Assembly (NCBI GenBank): GCA_002454505.1
Contig: DKJA01000018.1
Span: 1 to 64,000, forward strand
Length of the DNA stretch: 64,000 bases
Direction: 5' to 3'
From: Oxalobacteraceae bacterium UBA6704
GTDB lineage: Bacteria; Pseudomonadota; Gammaproteobacteria; Burkholderiales; Burkholderiaceae_D
Part shown: piece by piece, positions 56,481 to 64,000 of the stretch
How positions within the stretch are numbered: position 1 is the first letter of the stretch
How the letters are laid out: every line of letters starts with the position of its first letter
Program-made: the position numbers and the translations under genes
The notes under the pieces: generated by a model
Seen by the model: only the letters and a program-made list of their open reading frames with translations
Database searches by the model: none
What the model was told of the DNA's origin: nothing

Positions 56481-57152
56481 TCAGCCCAGCAGCATGCGGA
56501 ACGGCCACGCCAGCAGCATGATGATGCTGATCACCGCACGCACCATCGTCAGCAGCACCGAGCTCAGCACGCCCGTGTACATCAGCACGATCAGCGCGAT
56601 GAAGATGTAGGGCGTGAACCGCTCGATGCGCGCATAGCGCCGCGCCAGCTCCATCGGCAGCAGCGCCGTGACGATGCGGCCGCCGTCGAGGGGCGGCACG
56701 GGTATCAGGTTGAACGCGCACATCACCGCATTGACGATCACGCCGGCCTGGGCCATCGTCGTCAGGAACGGTTCCGTCACGTTCAGCGCCTGCAGCAGCA
56801 TGCCCCAGATGGCCCAGGCCAGGCCCATCGCCAGGTTGGCGGCCGGGCCGGCGGCCGCCACGAAGCCCATCTGTTTCTTCGGGTTGCGCAGCCGGCTGTA
56901 GTCGACGGGCACCGGCTTGGCATAGCCGAACGGCATCTGGATCGTCAGGTACAGGATCAGCGGCAGGATCACCGTGCCGAACGGGTCGATGTGCTTGATC
57001 GGATTGGGCGTCAGGCGGCCCTGCTGCTCGGCAGTGTTGTCGCCGAAGTAACGGGCCACATAGCCATGGGACGCCTCGTGCAGCGAAATCGCGAACAGGA
57101 CGGGAATCGCATACACGGCGACGGTCTGGATGGCTTGGTTGATATCGCTCAT
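56481..57152 (-). CDS. Site-2 protease family zinc metalloprotease (M50)
   Basis: The 223-residue integral membrane protease has HExxH as SLHEASHGYVA (helix 1) and the second zinc-site motif NLIPVPPLDGGR. About five hydrophobic helices are visible. It is the short YwhC/Rip3-like form without PDZ or CBS domains. I take ATG 57152 as start; a TTG two codons earlier is also open. It lies 12 bases upstream of trpS. Such proteins cleave membrane-bound substrates, and the substrate here is unknown. Confidence 0.9.
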   Translation of the reverse strand: MSDINQAIQTVAVYAIPVLFAISLHEASHGYVARYFGDNTAEQQGRLTPNPIKHIDPFGTVILPLILYLTIQMPFGYAKPVPVDYSRLRNPKKQMGFVAAAGPAANLAMGLAWAIWGMLLQALNVTEPFLTTMAQAGVIVNAVMCAFNLIPVPPLDGGRIVTALLPMELARRYARIERFTPYIFIALIVLMYTGVLSSVLLTMVRAVISIIMLLAWPFRMLLG

Positions 57153-57245
57153 GGGCAAAATTTTACCAGACCGCCGGGGGCGGCCCGGTGGGGCAAAAGA
57201 GGTGGGAAGGTAAAGATAGGCAAAGGTGCCCGGCGGCGCGGCGAA

Positions 57246-57869
57246 TTACAGGCCGACCGCGGCGGGATCGCCCCGGCCCAGCCGCACCAGCACCGGTTCG
57301 GCGCTGGTCAGGTCGACGACGGTGGTCATTTCCATGCTGCAGGCGCCGCCGTCGATGATCAGGTCCAGCTGCTTGCCGATGCGGTCGTTGATCTCGTCCG
57401 GATCGTTCAGCGGCTCCGTCTCGCCCGGCAAAATCAGCGTGGACGAGATCAGTGGCGCATCCAGCTCGCGCATCAGCAGTTCGGCGATCGGCGATTCCGG
57501 CACGCGCAGGCCGATGGTCTTGCGCGACGGGTGCGACAGCCGCCGCGGCACTTCGCGCGTGGCTTCGAGGATGAACGTAAACGGCCCCGGCGTGACGGCC
57601 TTCAGCATGCGGAACTGCTGATTATCCACCCGCGCATACACGCCGATCTCGGACAGGTCGCGGCACAGCAGCGCCAGGTGGTGCTTTTCGTCGATGCCGC
57701 GGATGCGGCGCAGCTTTTCGACTGCGTTCTTGTCGTCCACCTGGCATACCAGCGCGTAGCAGGAATCGGTGGGAATGGCGACGACGCCGCCGCCCTGGAT
57801 GATCTGCGCCGCCTGCTTGATCAGGCGGGGCTGGGGATTTTGCGGGTGGACCTGGAAGTATTGACTCAT
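57246..57869 (-). CDS. yciO: YciO/YrdC-type L-threonylcarbamoyladenylate synthase family protein
   Basis: The 207-residue protein has the YrdC fold: IIQGGGVVAIPTDSCYALVC, KLRRIRGIDEKHHLALLCRD, MLKAVTPGPFTFILEATREV and RLSHPSRKTIGLRVPESPIA. The SQYFQVHPQNPQPRLI start and length of about 207 are typical of YciO rather than of TsaC (about 190) or Sua5 (about 340). TsaC makes threonylcarbamoyl-AMP for tRNA t6A; the physiological role of YciO is less certain. The gene starts 12 bases after the htpX stop. Confidence 0.9.
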   Translation of the reverse strand: MSQYFQVHPQNPQPRLIKQAAQIIQGGGVVAIPTDSCYALVCQVDDKNAVEKLRRIRGIDEKHHLALLCRDLSEIGVYARVDNQQFRMLKAVTPGPFTFILEATREVPRRLSHPSRKTIGLRVPESPIAELLMRELDAPLISSTLILPGETEPLNDPDEINDRIGKQLDLIIDGGACSMEMTTVVDLTSAEPVLVRLGRGDPAAVGL

Positions 57870-57881
57870 AGCCCTCGACTC

Positions 57882-58757
57882 TTAGCGGATTGCCTGCAGC
57901 GCGGCGATGCGCTGCTCGAACGGCGGGTGGGTGGAGAACAGCGCGGACCAGCCGCCGCCGGTGATGCCGGAAGCGGCCATGTTCTGCGGCAGCGCACCCG
58001 GTTCCATGCCGCCCAGGCGGGCCAGCGCATGCTGCATCGGCGTGCTGCTGCCCAGCAGCTTGGCGGAACCGGCATCGGCGCGGAATTCGCGCTGGCGGGA
58101 GAACCACGCCACGATGATCGAGGCCAGCAGGCCGAAGATGATTTCGCAGACGAACACGGTGACCATGTAGCCGATGCCGGGGCCGCGGTCTTCATTGTTA
58201 TTACGCAGCAGCACCTTGTCGACGAAGAAGCCGACGATGCGCGCCAGGAACACGACGAAAGTGTTCACCACGCCCTGGATCAGCGTCATCGTCACCATGT
58301 CGCCGTTGGCGATGTGCGCCACCTCGTGGCCCAGCACCGCTTCCACTTCCTCGCGGTTCATCGACTGCAGCAGGCCGGTGGACACGGCCACCAGGGCGGA
58401 ATTTTTAAAGGCGCCGGTGGCGAAGGCATTCGGCTCGCCGTCGTACACGGCCACTTCGGGCATGCCGATGCCGGCCCGCTGGGCCAGGCCCTGCACGGTC
58501 GACACGAGCCACTGCTCGGTGGAGTTCTGCGGCGCGTCGATGACGCGCGCGCCGGTGGACCACTTGGCCATCGGCTTGGACATCAGCAGCGAGATGATGG
58601 CGCCGGTGAAACCGACGACGAGGGAAAACGCCAGCAGGCTGCCCATCTGCAACTGTCCGCCCGCGCCGGGACGGCCGATGCCGAGCAGGGACAGCACGAT
58701 GGACAGCACCAACATCACGGCGAGGTTGGTGGCGATAAACAGAACGATGCGTTTCAT
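57882..58757 (-). CDS. htpX: Membrane-integrated zinc protease HtpX
   Basis: The 291-residue protein has two N-terminal helices (about 4-22 and 34-55), the zinc motif VLGHEVAHIANGD (HExxH), two more helices after it (about 150-175, 190-215) and the third ligand Glu in RQREFRADAGSAKLLG. SAKLLGSSTPMQHALARL and THPPFEQRIAALQAIR are typical of HtpX C termini. It degrades misfolded membrane proteins with FtsH. ATG 58757 has a GGAGAAT site upstream. It heads the unit htpX-yciO. Confidence 0.95.
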   Translation of the reverse strand: MKRIVLFIATNLAVMLVLSIVLSLLGIGRPGAGGQLQMGSLLAFSLVVGFTGAIISLLMSKPMAKWSTGARVIDAPQNSTEQWLVSTVQGLAQRAGIGMPEVAVYDGEPNAFATGAFKNSALVAVSTGLLQSMNREEVEAVLGHEVAHIANGDMVTMTLIQGVVNTFVVFLARIVGFFVDKVLLRNNNEDRGPGIGYMVTVFVCEIIFGLLASIIVAWFSRQREFRADAGSAKLLGSSTPMQHALARLGGMEPGALPQNMAASGITGGGWSALFSTHPPFEQRIAALQAIR

Positions 58758-58819
58758 TGATTATTCTCCGGTTAAAAACCGATATGTATGTAGGGGTATT
58801 GATGCAAATTACAAGACCG

Positions 58820-58844
58820 CCGCCAGGCCGGTGTGGCCTGGCGG
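58820..58844. terminator. Hairpin downstream of the PHP phosphatase gene
   Basis: CCGCCAGGCC-GGTGT-GGCCTGGCGG is a perfect 10-base stem with a five-base loop, eight bases past the minus-strand stop at 58853. There is only a weak T tract on that strand (GGTCTTGT), so it may act as an mRNA 3'-end stabiliser or a weak terminator. Confidence 0.65.
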
Positions 58845-58852
58845 GGCAAACT

Positions 58853-59686
58853 TCAGAACCAGTCGTGCCAGACGGGCGTCACGTGCGGCGGCAGCGGCGG
58901 CAGTGCCGCGAAGTCCACGCGGGCCTCGCCGGGCGCATGGAAGTCGGTGCCGCGCGAAGCCAGGAAGCCGTAGGCATTGGCCAGCTGCGCGTACACCGGA
59001 TACTGGTCGGGCGTGTGGCTGCCCGTCACCACCTCGATGGCGGTGCCGCCCAGCTGCTTGAATTCGTCGAACAGCACGCCCTGCTGGAGCGGCGTGAAAC
59101 GGTAGCGGCCCGGGTGGGCAATGACGGCCACGCCGCCCGCGCCGACGATCCAGCCGATGGCATCCTGCAGGCTGGCCCAGCGGTGCGGCACGTAGCCCGG
59201 CTTGCCTTCGCTGAGGTATTTGCGGAACACCTCGGGAGTGTTGGCGCAATAGCCCTGCTGCACGAGGAAGCGGGCGAAGTGCGTGCGCGACATCAGCGCC
59301 GGATTGTCGACGAATTCCAGCGCCCCTTCGTAGGCGCCGGGAATGCCGGCCTTGGCCAGCTGCACGCCGATCTCGCGGCCCCGCGCATCGCGCCCCTCCC
59401 GGGTAGCGGCCAGGCCGGCCAGCAGCGCCGGATTGTTCTCGTCGATCTGCAGGCCGACGATGTGCACCGTCTCGCCGCCCCACGTGATGGAAATCTCCAC
59501 GCCGGCCACGAAGCGCATACCCTGCTCCAGCGCCGCCTGCCGCGCGATGGCCGTGCCGCCCACTTCATCGTGGTCGGTCAGCGCCCACACATCGACACCC
59601 GCGTTGCGGGCATACTTCGCCACCGCGGCAGGCGCGAGGACGCCGTCGGAAACATTGGAATGGCAGTGCAGGTCGACTTTCAGCAT
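58853..59686 (-). CDS. rnmH: PHP-domain 3',5'-nucleoside bisphosphate phosphatase / 5'-3' exonuclease (RnmH/YciV type)
   Basis: The 277-residue PHP protein has the metal-site motifs DLHCHSNVSDG, ALTDHDEVGG, GVEISITWGG (Glu), AVIAHPGRYR and GTDFHAPGE. Size and motif order match RnmH/TrpH, which hydrolyses pAp and trims 5' ends of rRNA in E. coli. ATG 59686 is preferred over an upstream ATG whose extra 25 codons run through a family A repeat. It is separated by that repeat from the alpha/beta hydrolase gene upstream. Confidence 0.9.
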   Translation of the reverse strand: MLKVDLHCHSNVSDGVLAPAAVAKYARNAGVDVWALTDHDEVGGTAIARQAALEQGMRFVAGVEISITWGGETVHIVGLQIDENNPALLAGLAATREGRDARGREIGVQLAKAGIPGAYEGALEFVDNPALMSRTHFARFLVQQGYCANTPEVFRKYLSEGKPGYVPHRWASLQDAIGWIVGAGGVAVIAHPGRYRFTPLQQGVLFDEFKQLGGTAIEVVTGSHTPDQYPVYAQLANAYGFLASRGTDFHAPGEARVDFAALPPLPPHVTPVWHDWF

Positions 59687-59707
59687 AACCCCATTGTACG
59701 CGAGGAT

Positions 59708-59745
59708 GGGGACTGTCCCCGCAGGGGCCTGTCCCCGGGGTTGCC
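59708..59745. repeat. Family A repeat, third copy
   Basis: GGGGACTGTCCCC, GCA, GGGGCCTGTCCCCGGGGTTG then CC, identical in its two core words to the copy at 5153-5195 with a shorter spacer. It lies 20 bases upstream of the rnmH start, between two minus-strand genes. Confidence 0.85.
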
Positions 59746-59782
59746 TTATCTGCCAACGCAAACTCTAATTCAGCCTGTCCCG

Positions 59783-60658
59783 TTACTTCAAAAACCCCTC
59801 AATCATCCCCGCCAGCATCCCCGGCTGATCATGATGCACCATATGCCCCGCCCCCGGCACCATCTTCGGCGTCACGTTTGCAATATGCGCCATGCGGCGA
59901 TCGACCTCGCGGCGCCCTTCTTCCCGGCCGCCGAGCCACAGCCACATATTCGTGTCCTCGGCCTCGACCCACAGCACCGGCGCCGTGATGCGCTGCCAGC
60001 AGGCCATGATGTCTTCCGCGTGGTAAGGCAGCGGGCTGGCCTGCTTGTGCACCGGGTCGCCGAGGATTTCCCATGCGCCGGCGGCGTTCTGCGCCGACCA
60101 GTGCGGCGCGAGGAAGGCGGCCCGTTCGTCGGTCAGCCGGGGATTGGTTTTCTGCAAGCGCGCCGCCACCGCAGCCAGGCTGGGATAGCCGCGCATTTCG
60201 GGCGGTGCCAGCAGCTCGTCCAGCCACTTGGCGTAGCGCTTCGGCGCATCGTCCGGCACCGCGCCTTTCAGGCCGAAGCCTTCCAGGTTGACGAAACGGC
60301 GGATGCGTTCCGGCCGCACGCCCGCATAGATGCCGGCGATATTGCCACCCATGCTGTGGCCGACGAGGTTCACCTGGCCGTCCGGCTGGTAATGGCGCAG
60401 CAGCGCATCGAGGTCGGCGAAGTAATCGGGGAACCAGTAGGTGTCCGTGCCGGCCCGCTCGGTCAGGCCGAAACCGCGCCAGTCCGGCGCGATCACGTGC
60501 CAGTCGCCCTGCAGGTGATCGACGACGAACTGGAACGAGGCGCCGATATCCATCCAGCCATGCAGCATGAAGATCTTCGGTGCGCCCTCCCTGCCCCAAT
60601 GGCGTACGTGGGTGCGCAGGCCGCGCACGGTGACGAAGTCGGAACGGGAAGGTGTCAT
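59783..60658 (-). CDS. Alpha/beta hydrolase
   Basis: The 291-residue hydrolase has the oxyanion-hole motif MLHGWMD, nucleophile elbow VGHSMGGN (Ser), an Asp in VEAEDTNMW and the His in GAGHMVHHDQPG. PDWRGFGLTERAGTDTYWFP is typical of epoxide-hydrolase or haloalkane-dehalogenase-like relatives. I prefer ATG 60658 with GAGG nine bases upstream; ATG 60673 would add five residues. A palindromic operator-like site lies 80-100 bases upstream, shared with the divergent carbonic anhydrase gene. The substrate is unknown. Confidence 0.9.
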   Translation of the reverse strand: MTPSRSDFVTVRGLRTHVRHWGREGAPKIFMLHGWMDIGASFQFVVDHLQGDWHVIAPDWRGFGLTERAGTDTYWFPDYFADLDALLRHYQPDGQVNLVGHSMGGNIAGIYAGVRPERIRRFVNLEGFGLKGAVPDDAPKRYAKWLDELLAPPEMRGYPSLAAVAARLQKTNPRLTDERAAFLAPHWSAQNAAGAWEILGDPVHKQASPLPYHAEDIMACWQRITAPVLWVEAEDTNMWLWLGGREEGRREVDRRMAHIANVTPKMVPGAGHMVHHDQPGMLAGMIEGFLK

Positions 60659-60737
60659 GCGCTGGGACCTCATTGGAGCATCTTGAAAAGACGGGCGGTG
60701 CCGCAATATGCGGACCTTGTCGCCGCGAAAGCAGGAT

Positions 60738-60757
60738 ATTAGCACGACCGTTCTAAT
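60738..60757. promoter_or_regulatory. TetR-type palindromic operator candidate
   Basis: ATTAGCACGACCGTTCTAAT pairs in 16 of 20 positions (ATTAG.ACG / CGT.CTAAT). Length and the ACGACCGT-like centre resemble TetR-family operators. It lies in the 160-base divergent region between the hydrolase and the carbonic anhydrase gene. No TetR gene is adjacent in this window. Confidence 0.55.
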
Positions 60758-60819
60758 AACAGTTTTCAACTCGTGCGAGGGCGTAAAATACCGCCAATCC
60801 ACTCCCTCGACAGGCCGCC

Positions 60820-61344
60820 ATGACCATTTACCAGCTGGGCGAGCACGCCCCCGAGATCGACGCCACCGCCTATGTTGCCGACAGCGCCACGCTGATCGGC
60901 AAGGTGACGCTGCTGGCCAACAGCTCGGTATGGTTCGGCGTCACGCTGCGCGGCGACAATGAACGGATCACCATCGGCGAGCGCAGCAATGTGCAGGAAA
61001 ACGCCGTGATGCACACGGACATGGGCTACCCGCTGACGCTCGGCAGCGACGTGACCATCGGCCACATGGCGATGCTGCATGGCTGCACGATCGGCGACGG
61101 CACGCTGGTCGGCATCGGCGCCGTCGTGCTGAACGGCGCCAGGATCGGCCGTGGCTGCCTGGTCGGCGCGGGCGCGCTGGTCACCGAGGGCAAGGAATTT
61201 CCCGACAATATGCTGATCATCGGCTCGCCCGCCAAGGCGGTGCGCGAACTGACGGCAGCCGACGCGGCGCAGCTGAAAGGCGCCGCCAATACGTACGTGA
61301 ACCGCGGACAACAATATAAAACGCAACTCAAACAGATCGGATAA
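60820..61344 (+). CDS. Gamma-carbonic anhydrase family protein (YrdA type)
   Basis: The 174-residue left-handed beta-helix trimer protein has the three zinc-binding His: AVMHTD and IGHMAMLHGCTIGDG. Other hexapeptide repeats (SATLIGKVTLLANSSVWFGV, VGIGAVVLNGARIGRGCLVG) and the closing GSPAKAVREL are standard. Many YrdA/PaaY relatives show weak or no carbonic anhydrase activity. It is followed after only 3 bases by hslO, so the two are co-transcribed. Confidence 0.93.
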   Translation: MTIYQLGEHAPEIDATAYVADSATLIGKVTLLANSSVWFGVTLRGDNERITIGERSNVQENAVMHTDMGYPLTLGSDVTIGHMAMLHGCTIGDGTLVGIGAVVLNGARIGRGCLVGAGALVTEGKEFPDNMLIIGSPAKAVRELTAADAAQLKGAANTYVNRGQQYKTQLKQIG

Positions 61345-61347
61345 GGC

Positions 61348-62289
61348 ATGACCCAGGATACGCTGCAAAAATTCATCTTCGACAACGCCGCCGTGCGGGG
61401 CGAGCTGGTCGACATCTCCGCCACGTGGCGGGAGATCCAGTCGCGCCACCAGTACCCGCCTGCCGTCAAGCGGCTGCTGGGGCAGATGGTGGCCGCGGCG
61501 GCGCTGCTGTCGGCCAATCTGAAGTTCAACGGCTCGATCGTGATGCAGATCCACGGCGACGGCCCGGTGCGCCTGCTGGTCGTCGAATGCGATTCGCAAC
61601 TGCGCATGCGCGCCACCGCCAAGCTGAACGAGGATGCGCAGATTGCCGACGATGCCAACCTGACCGACCTGCTGAACCAGAGCGACTGCGGCCGCTTCGT
61701 CATCACGCTCGACCCGGCCGAGAAAGTGCCGGGCCAGCAGCCTTACCAGGGCGTCGTGCCGCTGGACGGCGAGGACGTGGCCACCGTCATCGAGCACTAC
61801 ATGCTGCGCTCCGAACAGCTGGACACCAAGCTGTGGCTGGCCGCCAACGACGAAGTGGCGCGCGGCCTGCTGCTGCAAAAGCTGCCGCTGCACGGCGGCA
61901 AGGCGGAAGCGCATCCGATCACATCGGAAGAAGCGCTGGAAACGTGGAACCGCGCCTCGATGCTGGGCAACACGCTGAAGGAAGAAGAGATTCTCGGCAC
62001 GACGATCGACGTGCTGCAGAAGCGCCTGTTCTGGGAAGAGACGATCCGCGTGTTCGACCCGGTACACCCGAGCTTCCACTGCAGCTGCACGCGCGAGAAA
62101 GTGGGCAATATGCTCAAGATGCTGGGCCAGCAGGAAGTCGAGGACGCCCTCGCCGAGCAGGGCAAGCTGGGCATCGACTGCGACTTCTGCGGCACGCATT
62201 ACGAGTACGACGCCGTCGACTGCGCCCAGCTGTTCGCCACCAACGCGCCGGCCGAGGCGCTGATCCATCCGGGGGCAGTGAAGCACTGA
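61348..62289 (+). CDS. hslO: Redox-regulated chaperone Hsp33
   Basis: The 313-residue protein has an N-terminal chaperone core (LQKFIFDNAAVRGELVDISA, AAALLSANLKFNGSIVMQIH) and the C-terminal redox switch FHCSCTREKV with CDFCGTHYEYD, the CxC-x(n)-CxxC zinc site. On oxidation the zinc is released and the holdase is activated. It follows the gamma-carbonic anhydrase gene closely and ends 22 bases before a family B repeat whose T tract can serve as its terminator. Confidence 0.95.
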   Translation: MTQDTLQKFIFDNAAVRGELVDISATWREIQSRHQYPPAVKRLLGQMVAAAALLSANLKFNGSIVMQIHGDGPVRLLVVECDSQLRMRATAKLNEDAQIADDANLTDLLNQSDCGRFVITLDPAEKVPGQQPYQGVVPLDGEDVATVIEHYMLRSEQLDTKLWLAANDEVARGLLLQKLPLHGGKAEAHPITSEEALETWNRASMLGNTLKEEEILGTTIDVLQKRLFWEETIRVFDPVHPSFHCSCTREKVGNMLKMLGQQEVEDALAEQGKLGIDCDFCGTHYEYDAVDCAQLFATNAPAEALIHPGAVKH

Positions 62290-62311
62290 CACGCGCGCCG
62301 CAATACCGGTG

Positions 62312-62382
62312 AAAACCGGTGACAGGCACCATTTTTCGGGAAATATTTCCAAAAAAATGGTGCCTGTCACCGGTTTTTTTTT
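62312..62382 (+). repeat. Family B palindromic repeat, copy 2, acting as a terminator
   Basis: AAAACCGGTGACAGGCACCA pairs perfectly with TGGTGCCTGTCACCGGTTTT across a loop containing TTTTTCGGGAAATATTTCC. The right arm runs into nine consecutive T, so on the plus strand it is a strong Rho-independent terminator for hslO. Compare copy 1 at 52306-52372. Confidence 0.88.
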
Positions 62383-62462
62383 CGTCATCACCACGTCACA
62401 TCCTCCAGCTACGCTGCGCTTCGTTGCATTTTTTACCAACTTTCTAAAGAAGAGTAAAACGC

Positions 62463-64000
62463 ATGAAGAAGCAGATCAAGGCCGCCATGCTGGCGAGCCT
62501 GGCCCTCACGCCGCTGGCAATGGCACAACAGGTCGCGGCAGCCGTCGCGGCAATGGAAGCACCCGCAGCGGTGGACAGCAGCAGCGAGGCCGCGGCGGCG
62601 GCGGCCGGCCCGATGGCCACCGTGGAAATCGCCACGCGCCGCACCCGCTCTTCCGTCGCACTGAAGCAGGACGAGATCCAGAAAATCCTGCCCGGCACCA
62701 ATCCGCTGAAGGCCTTGCAGACGCTGCCCGGCGTCAGCTTCCAGACGGCCGACCCGTGGGGCAACAACGAGCAGAACCTGTCGCTGTTCGTGCACGGCTT
62801 CTCCGGCCAGCAGCTGGGCTACACGATCGATGGCGTGCCGCTGGGCGACCAGCAGTACGGCAACTACAACGGCCTGTCGCCGCAGCGCGCGGTGATCTCG
62901 GAGAACGTGCGCGGCGTGGTGCTGTCGTCCGGTGCGGGCGACCTGGCCACCGCGTCCACCAGCAACCTGGGTGGCACGATCGAAACCTTCTCCGCCGACC
63001 CGCTGGCCGAACGCAATTTCGCCGCGCAGCAGACGCTGGGCAGCCACAAGACGTCGCGCACCTTCCTGCGCTACGACACGGGCCGCTTCGGCGACAGCAG
63101 CGCCTACATCGCCGCGATGCACCACGAAGCCCGCGCCTGGGACTTCAAGGGCCGCCAGGGCGGCGACCAGGTCAACGCCAAGTTCGTCAACGACAACGCC
63201 ACCGGCCGCCTGACGCTCTACTTCAACTACAGCGACAAGATCGAACCGAACGAGGACAGCACCGTCCACGCGGCCACCGAGAAGTACCAGCCCTACACGC
63301 GCCCTTTCCTGTACCCGGACTTCAATGCGGCGCTGGGCTACCTGTCGCCGACCGGTGCCACGCCGACCGCCGAGGGCAATAACTACCGCAACTACTACAG
63401 CGATGCGCAGCGCGAGGACTTCCTCGGCTACGCGAAGTACGAGTGGAACCTGTCCGACAACACCACGTGGTCGAACCAGGTGTACTACCACTACGACGAC
63501 GGCGTGGGCGTCGTCGCCGGCCCGATCGGCGTAGCCGGCCTGCCCGCGCTGTTCGCCGTCTACTACCCGAACCAGAACCTGAAGCAGGTGTTCGGCAATT
63601 CCGGCTACGCCACCCGCACCACCGAATACCAGATCAACCGCGCCGGCTGGCTGTCCACGCTGCAGACGGAGATCGGCAACCACAAGCTGCAGGCCGGCCT
63701 GTGGTTCGAGCATAACGAGTCGCAGGCTTACCGCCGCTGGTACGCGCTGGACGTGAACAACCCGAGCTCGCCGTACGACCGCCCGGAAAATCCGCTGATC
63801 ACGCAGTACGGCAGCGAGATCGAGAACAAGGTCGTGCAGCTGCACTTCCAGGACGAATGGCGCGTGCGCCCCGATTTCGCCGTGCAGGGCGGCTTCAAAT
63901 CGAGCCTGCAGTTCGCACGCGGCATGATGCCCGTGCAGCCGAAGCTGGGCGCCATCTCGGGCGGCTCGACGGCGCTGCCGGAAGGCGATATCGACACGAA
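62463..64000 (+). CDS. TonB-dependent receptor, N-terminal part (cut by window edge)
   Basis: The frame begins at ATG 62463 and stays open for 512 codons to the window end, so the C-terminal barrel is missing. A signal peptide (MKKQIKAAMLASLALTPLAM-A) leads to an Ala-rich linker (about 22-50). The plug domain follows: LPGTNPLKALQTLPGVSFQT, LSLFVHGFSGQQLGYTIDGV, VVLSSGAGDLATASTSNLGG. The AGDLATAS/SNLGGTI stretch replaces the usual G-A-x-A-L-x-G-x-xAGGxIN. Barrel strands start near residue 185. No STN domain or Fur box is seen upstream; the family B repeat lies 80 bases before it. The ligand is unknown, and a sugar, peptide or metal complex is possible. Confidence 0.88.
   Translation, partial: MKKQIKAAMLASLALTPLAMAQQVAAAVAAMEAPAAVDSSSEAAAAAAGPMATVEIATRRTRSSVALKQDEIQKILPGTNPLKALQTLPGVSFQTADPWGNNEQNLSLFVHGFSGQQLGYTIDGVPLGDQQYGNYNGLSPQRAVISENVRGVVLSSGAGDLATASTSNLGGTIETFSADPLAERNFAAQQTLGSHKTSRTFLRYDTGRFGDSSAYIAAMHHEARAWDFKGRQGGDQVNAKFVNDNATGRLTLYFNYSDKIEPNEDSTVHAATEKYQPYTRPFLYPDFNAALGYLSPTGATPTAEGNNYRNYYSDAQREDFLGYAKYEWNLSDNTTWSNQVYYHYDDGVGVVAGPIGVAGLPALFAVYYPNQNLKQVFGNSGYATRTTEYQINRAGWLSTLQTEIGNHKLQAGLWFEHNESQAYRRWYALDVNNPSSPYDRPENPLITQYGSEIENKVVQLHFQDEWRVRPDFAVQGGFKSSLQFARGMMPVQPKLGAISGGSTALPEGDIDT

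Noticed and set aside
54564..58760. A 1,398-codon plus-strand open frame across dapA-upstream, trpS, protease and htpX genes
   Set aside because: It spans five recognised minus-strand genes and their gaps, with Arg/His/Gln-rich composition. It is a GC-bias shadow.

Overview
The window is high-GC, gene-dense chromosomal DNA. The gene set (dapA-bamC, trpS, mutS, hslO, the L16 hydroxylase, ligase-associated repair operon) and the protein sequences suggest a betaproteobacterium of the Oxalobacteraceae (Massilia / Duganella-like). That placement is inferred from gene content and sequence style; no database was searched. I saw no rRNA, tRNA, CRISPR array, insertion sequence or prophage.

Layout. 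(1) 0.08-4.5 kb, minus strand: a five-gene operon behind a near-consensus Fur box (PepSY membrane protein, DUF2271 protein with a predicted FMN-attachment motif, DUF4198 protein, ApbE flavin transferase, membrane-anchored diflavin reductase), probably extracytoplasmic flavin-based redox linked to iron. (2) 4.6-5.9 kb: small stress-type genes and a palindromic repeat. (3) 6.1-12.0 kb, minus: the four-gene ligase-associated DNA damage response operon (exonuclease, ATP-dependent ligase, Lhr-like helicase, PdeM). (4) 12.1-13.2 kb: an antitoxin-like gene with a textbook promoter, followed by a wrecked RES-type toxin. (5) 13.2-21.4 kb: RecQ, a MAPEG protein, a pair of overlapping histidine-kinase/receiver genes, free Met-R-sulfoxide reductase and an HDOD protein.

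(6) 21.8-39.7 kb, plus strand, is the most unusual part: eleven tightly spaced or overlapping genes. They encode a GAF-domain protein, a truncated and P-loop-less adenylation-domain relic, a 2,458-residue PfaA-like iterative polyketide synthase with tandem N-terminal nitronate-monooxygenase-like domains (NMO-NMO-KS-AT-ACP-KR), a type III polyketide synthase, a dehydratase fused to a phosphopantetheinyl transferase, a MacB-type ABC ATPase and permease, a LolA-like periplasmic protein, an outer-membrane beta-barrel protein, a GT4 glycosyltransferase and a membrane-anchored hexapeptide acyltransferase. Together they look like one self-contained pathway that builds a long acyl chain, turns it into an alkylpyrone or alkylresorcinol-type lipid, decorates it and carries it to the outer membrane. 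The logic resembles heterocyst glycolipid synthesis plus DevBCA export, and the Azotobacter Ars system, but this combination is not one I recognise as described.

(7) 39.7-44.0 kb: a small monooxygenase, a Fur-boxed TonB-dependent siderophore receptor, a Rof-like Rho inhibitor and a lower-GC stretch with an orphan PD-(D/E)XK-like protein. (8) 44.1-64.0 kb: mostly housekeeping genes (mutS, slyD-like, L16 hydroxylase, a LysR / NAD(P)-binding divergent pair, bamC, dapA, trpS, site-2 protease, YciO-type protein, htpX, PHP phosphatase, gamma-carbonic anhydrase, hslO), ending in a TonB-dependent receptor cut off by the window edge. Two families of dispersed palindromic repeats lie in intergenic or gene-end positions at about 5.2, 52.3, 59.7 and 62.3 kb.
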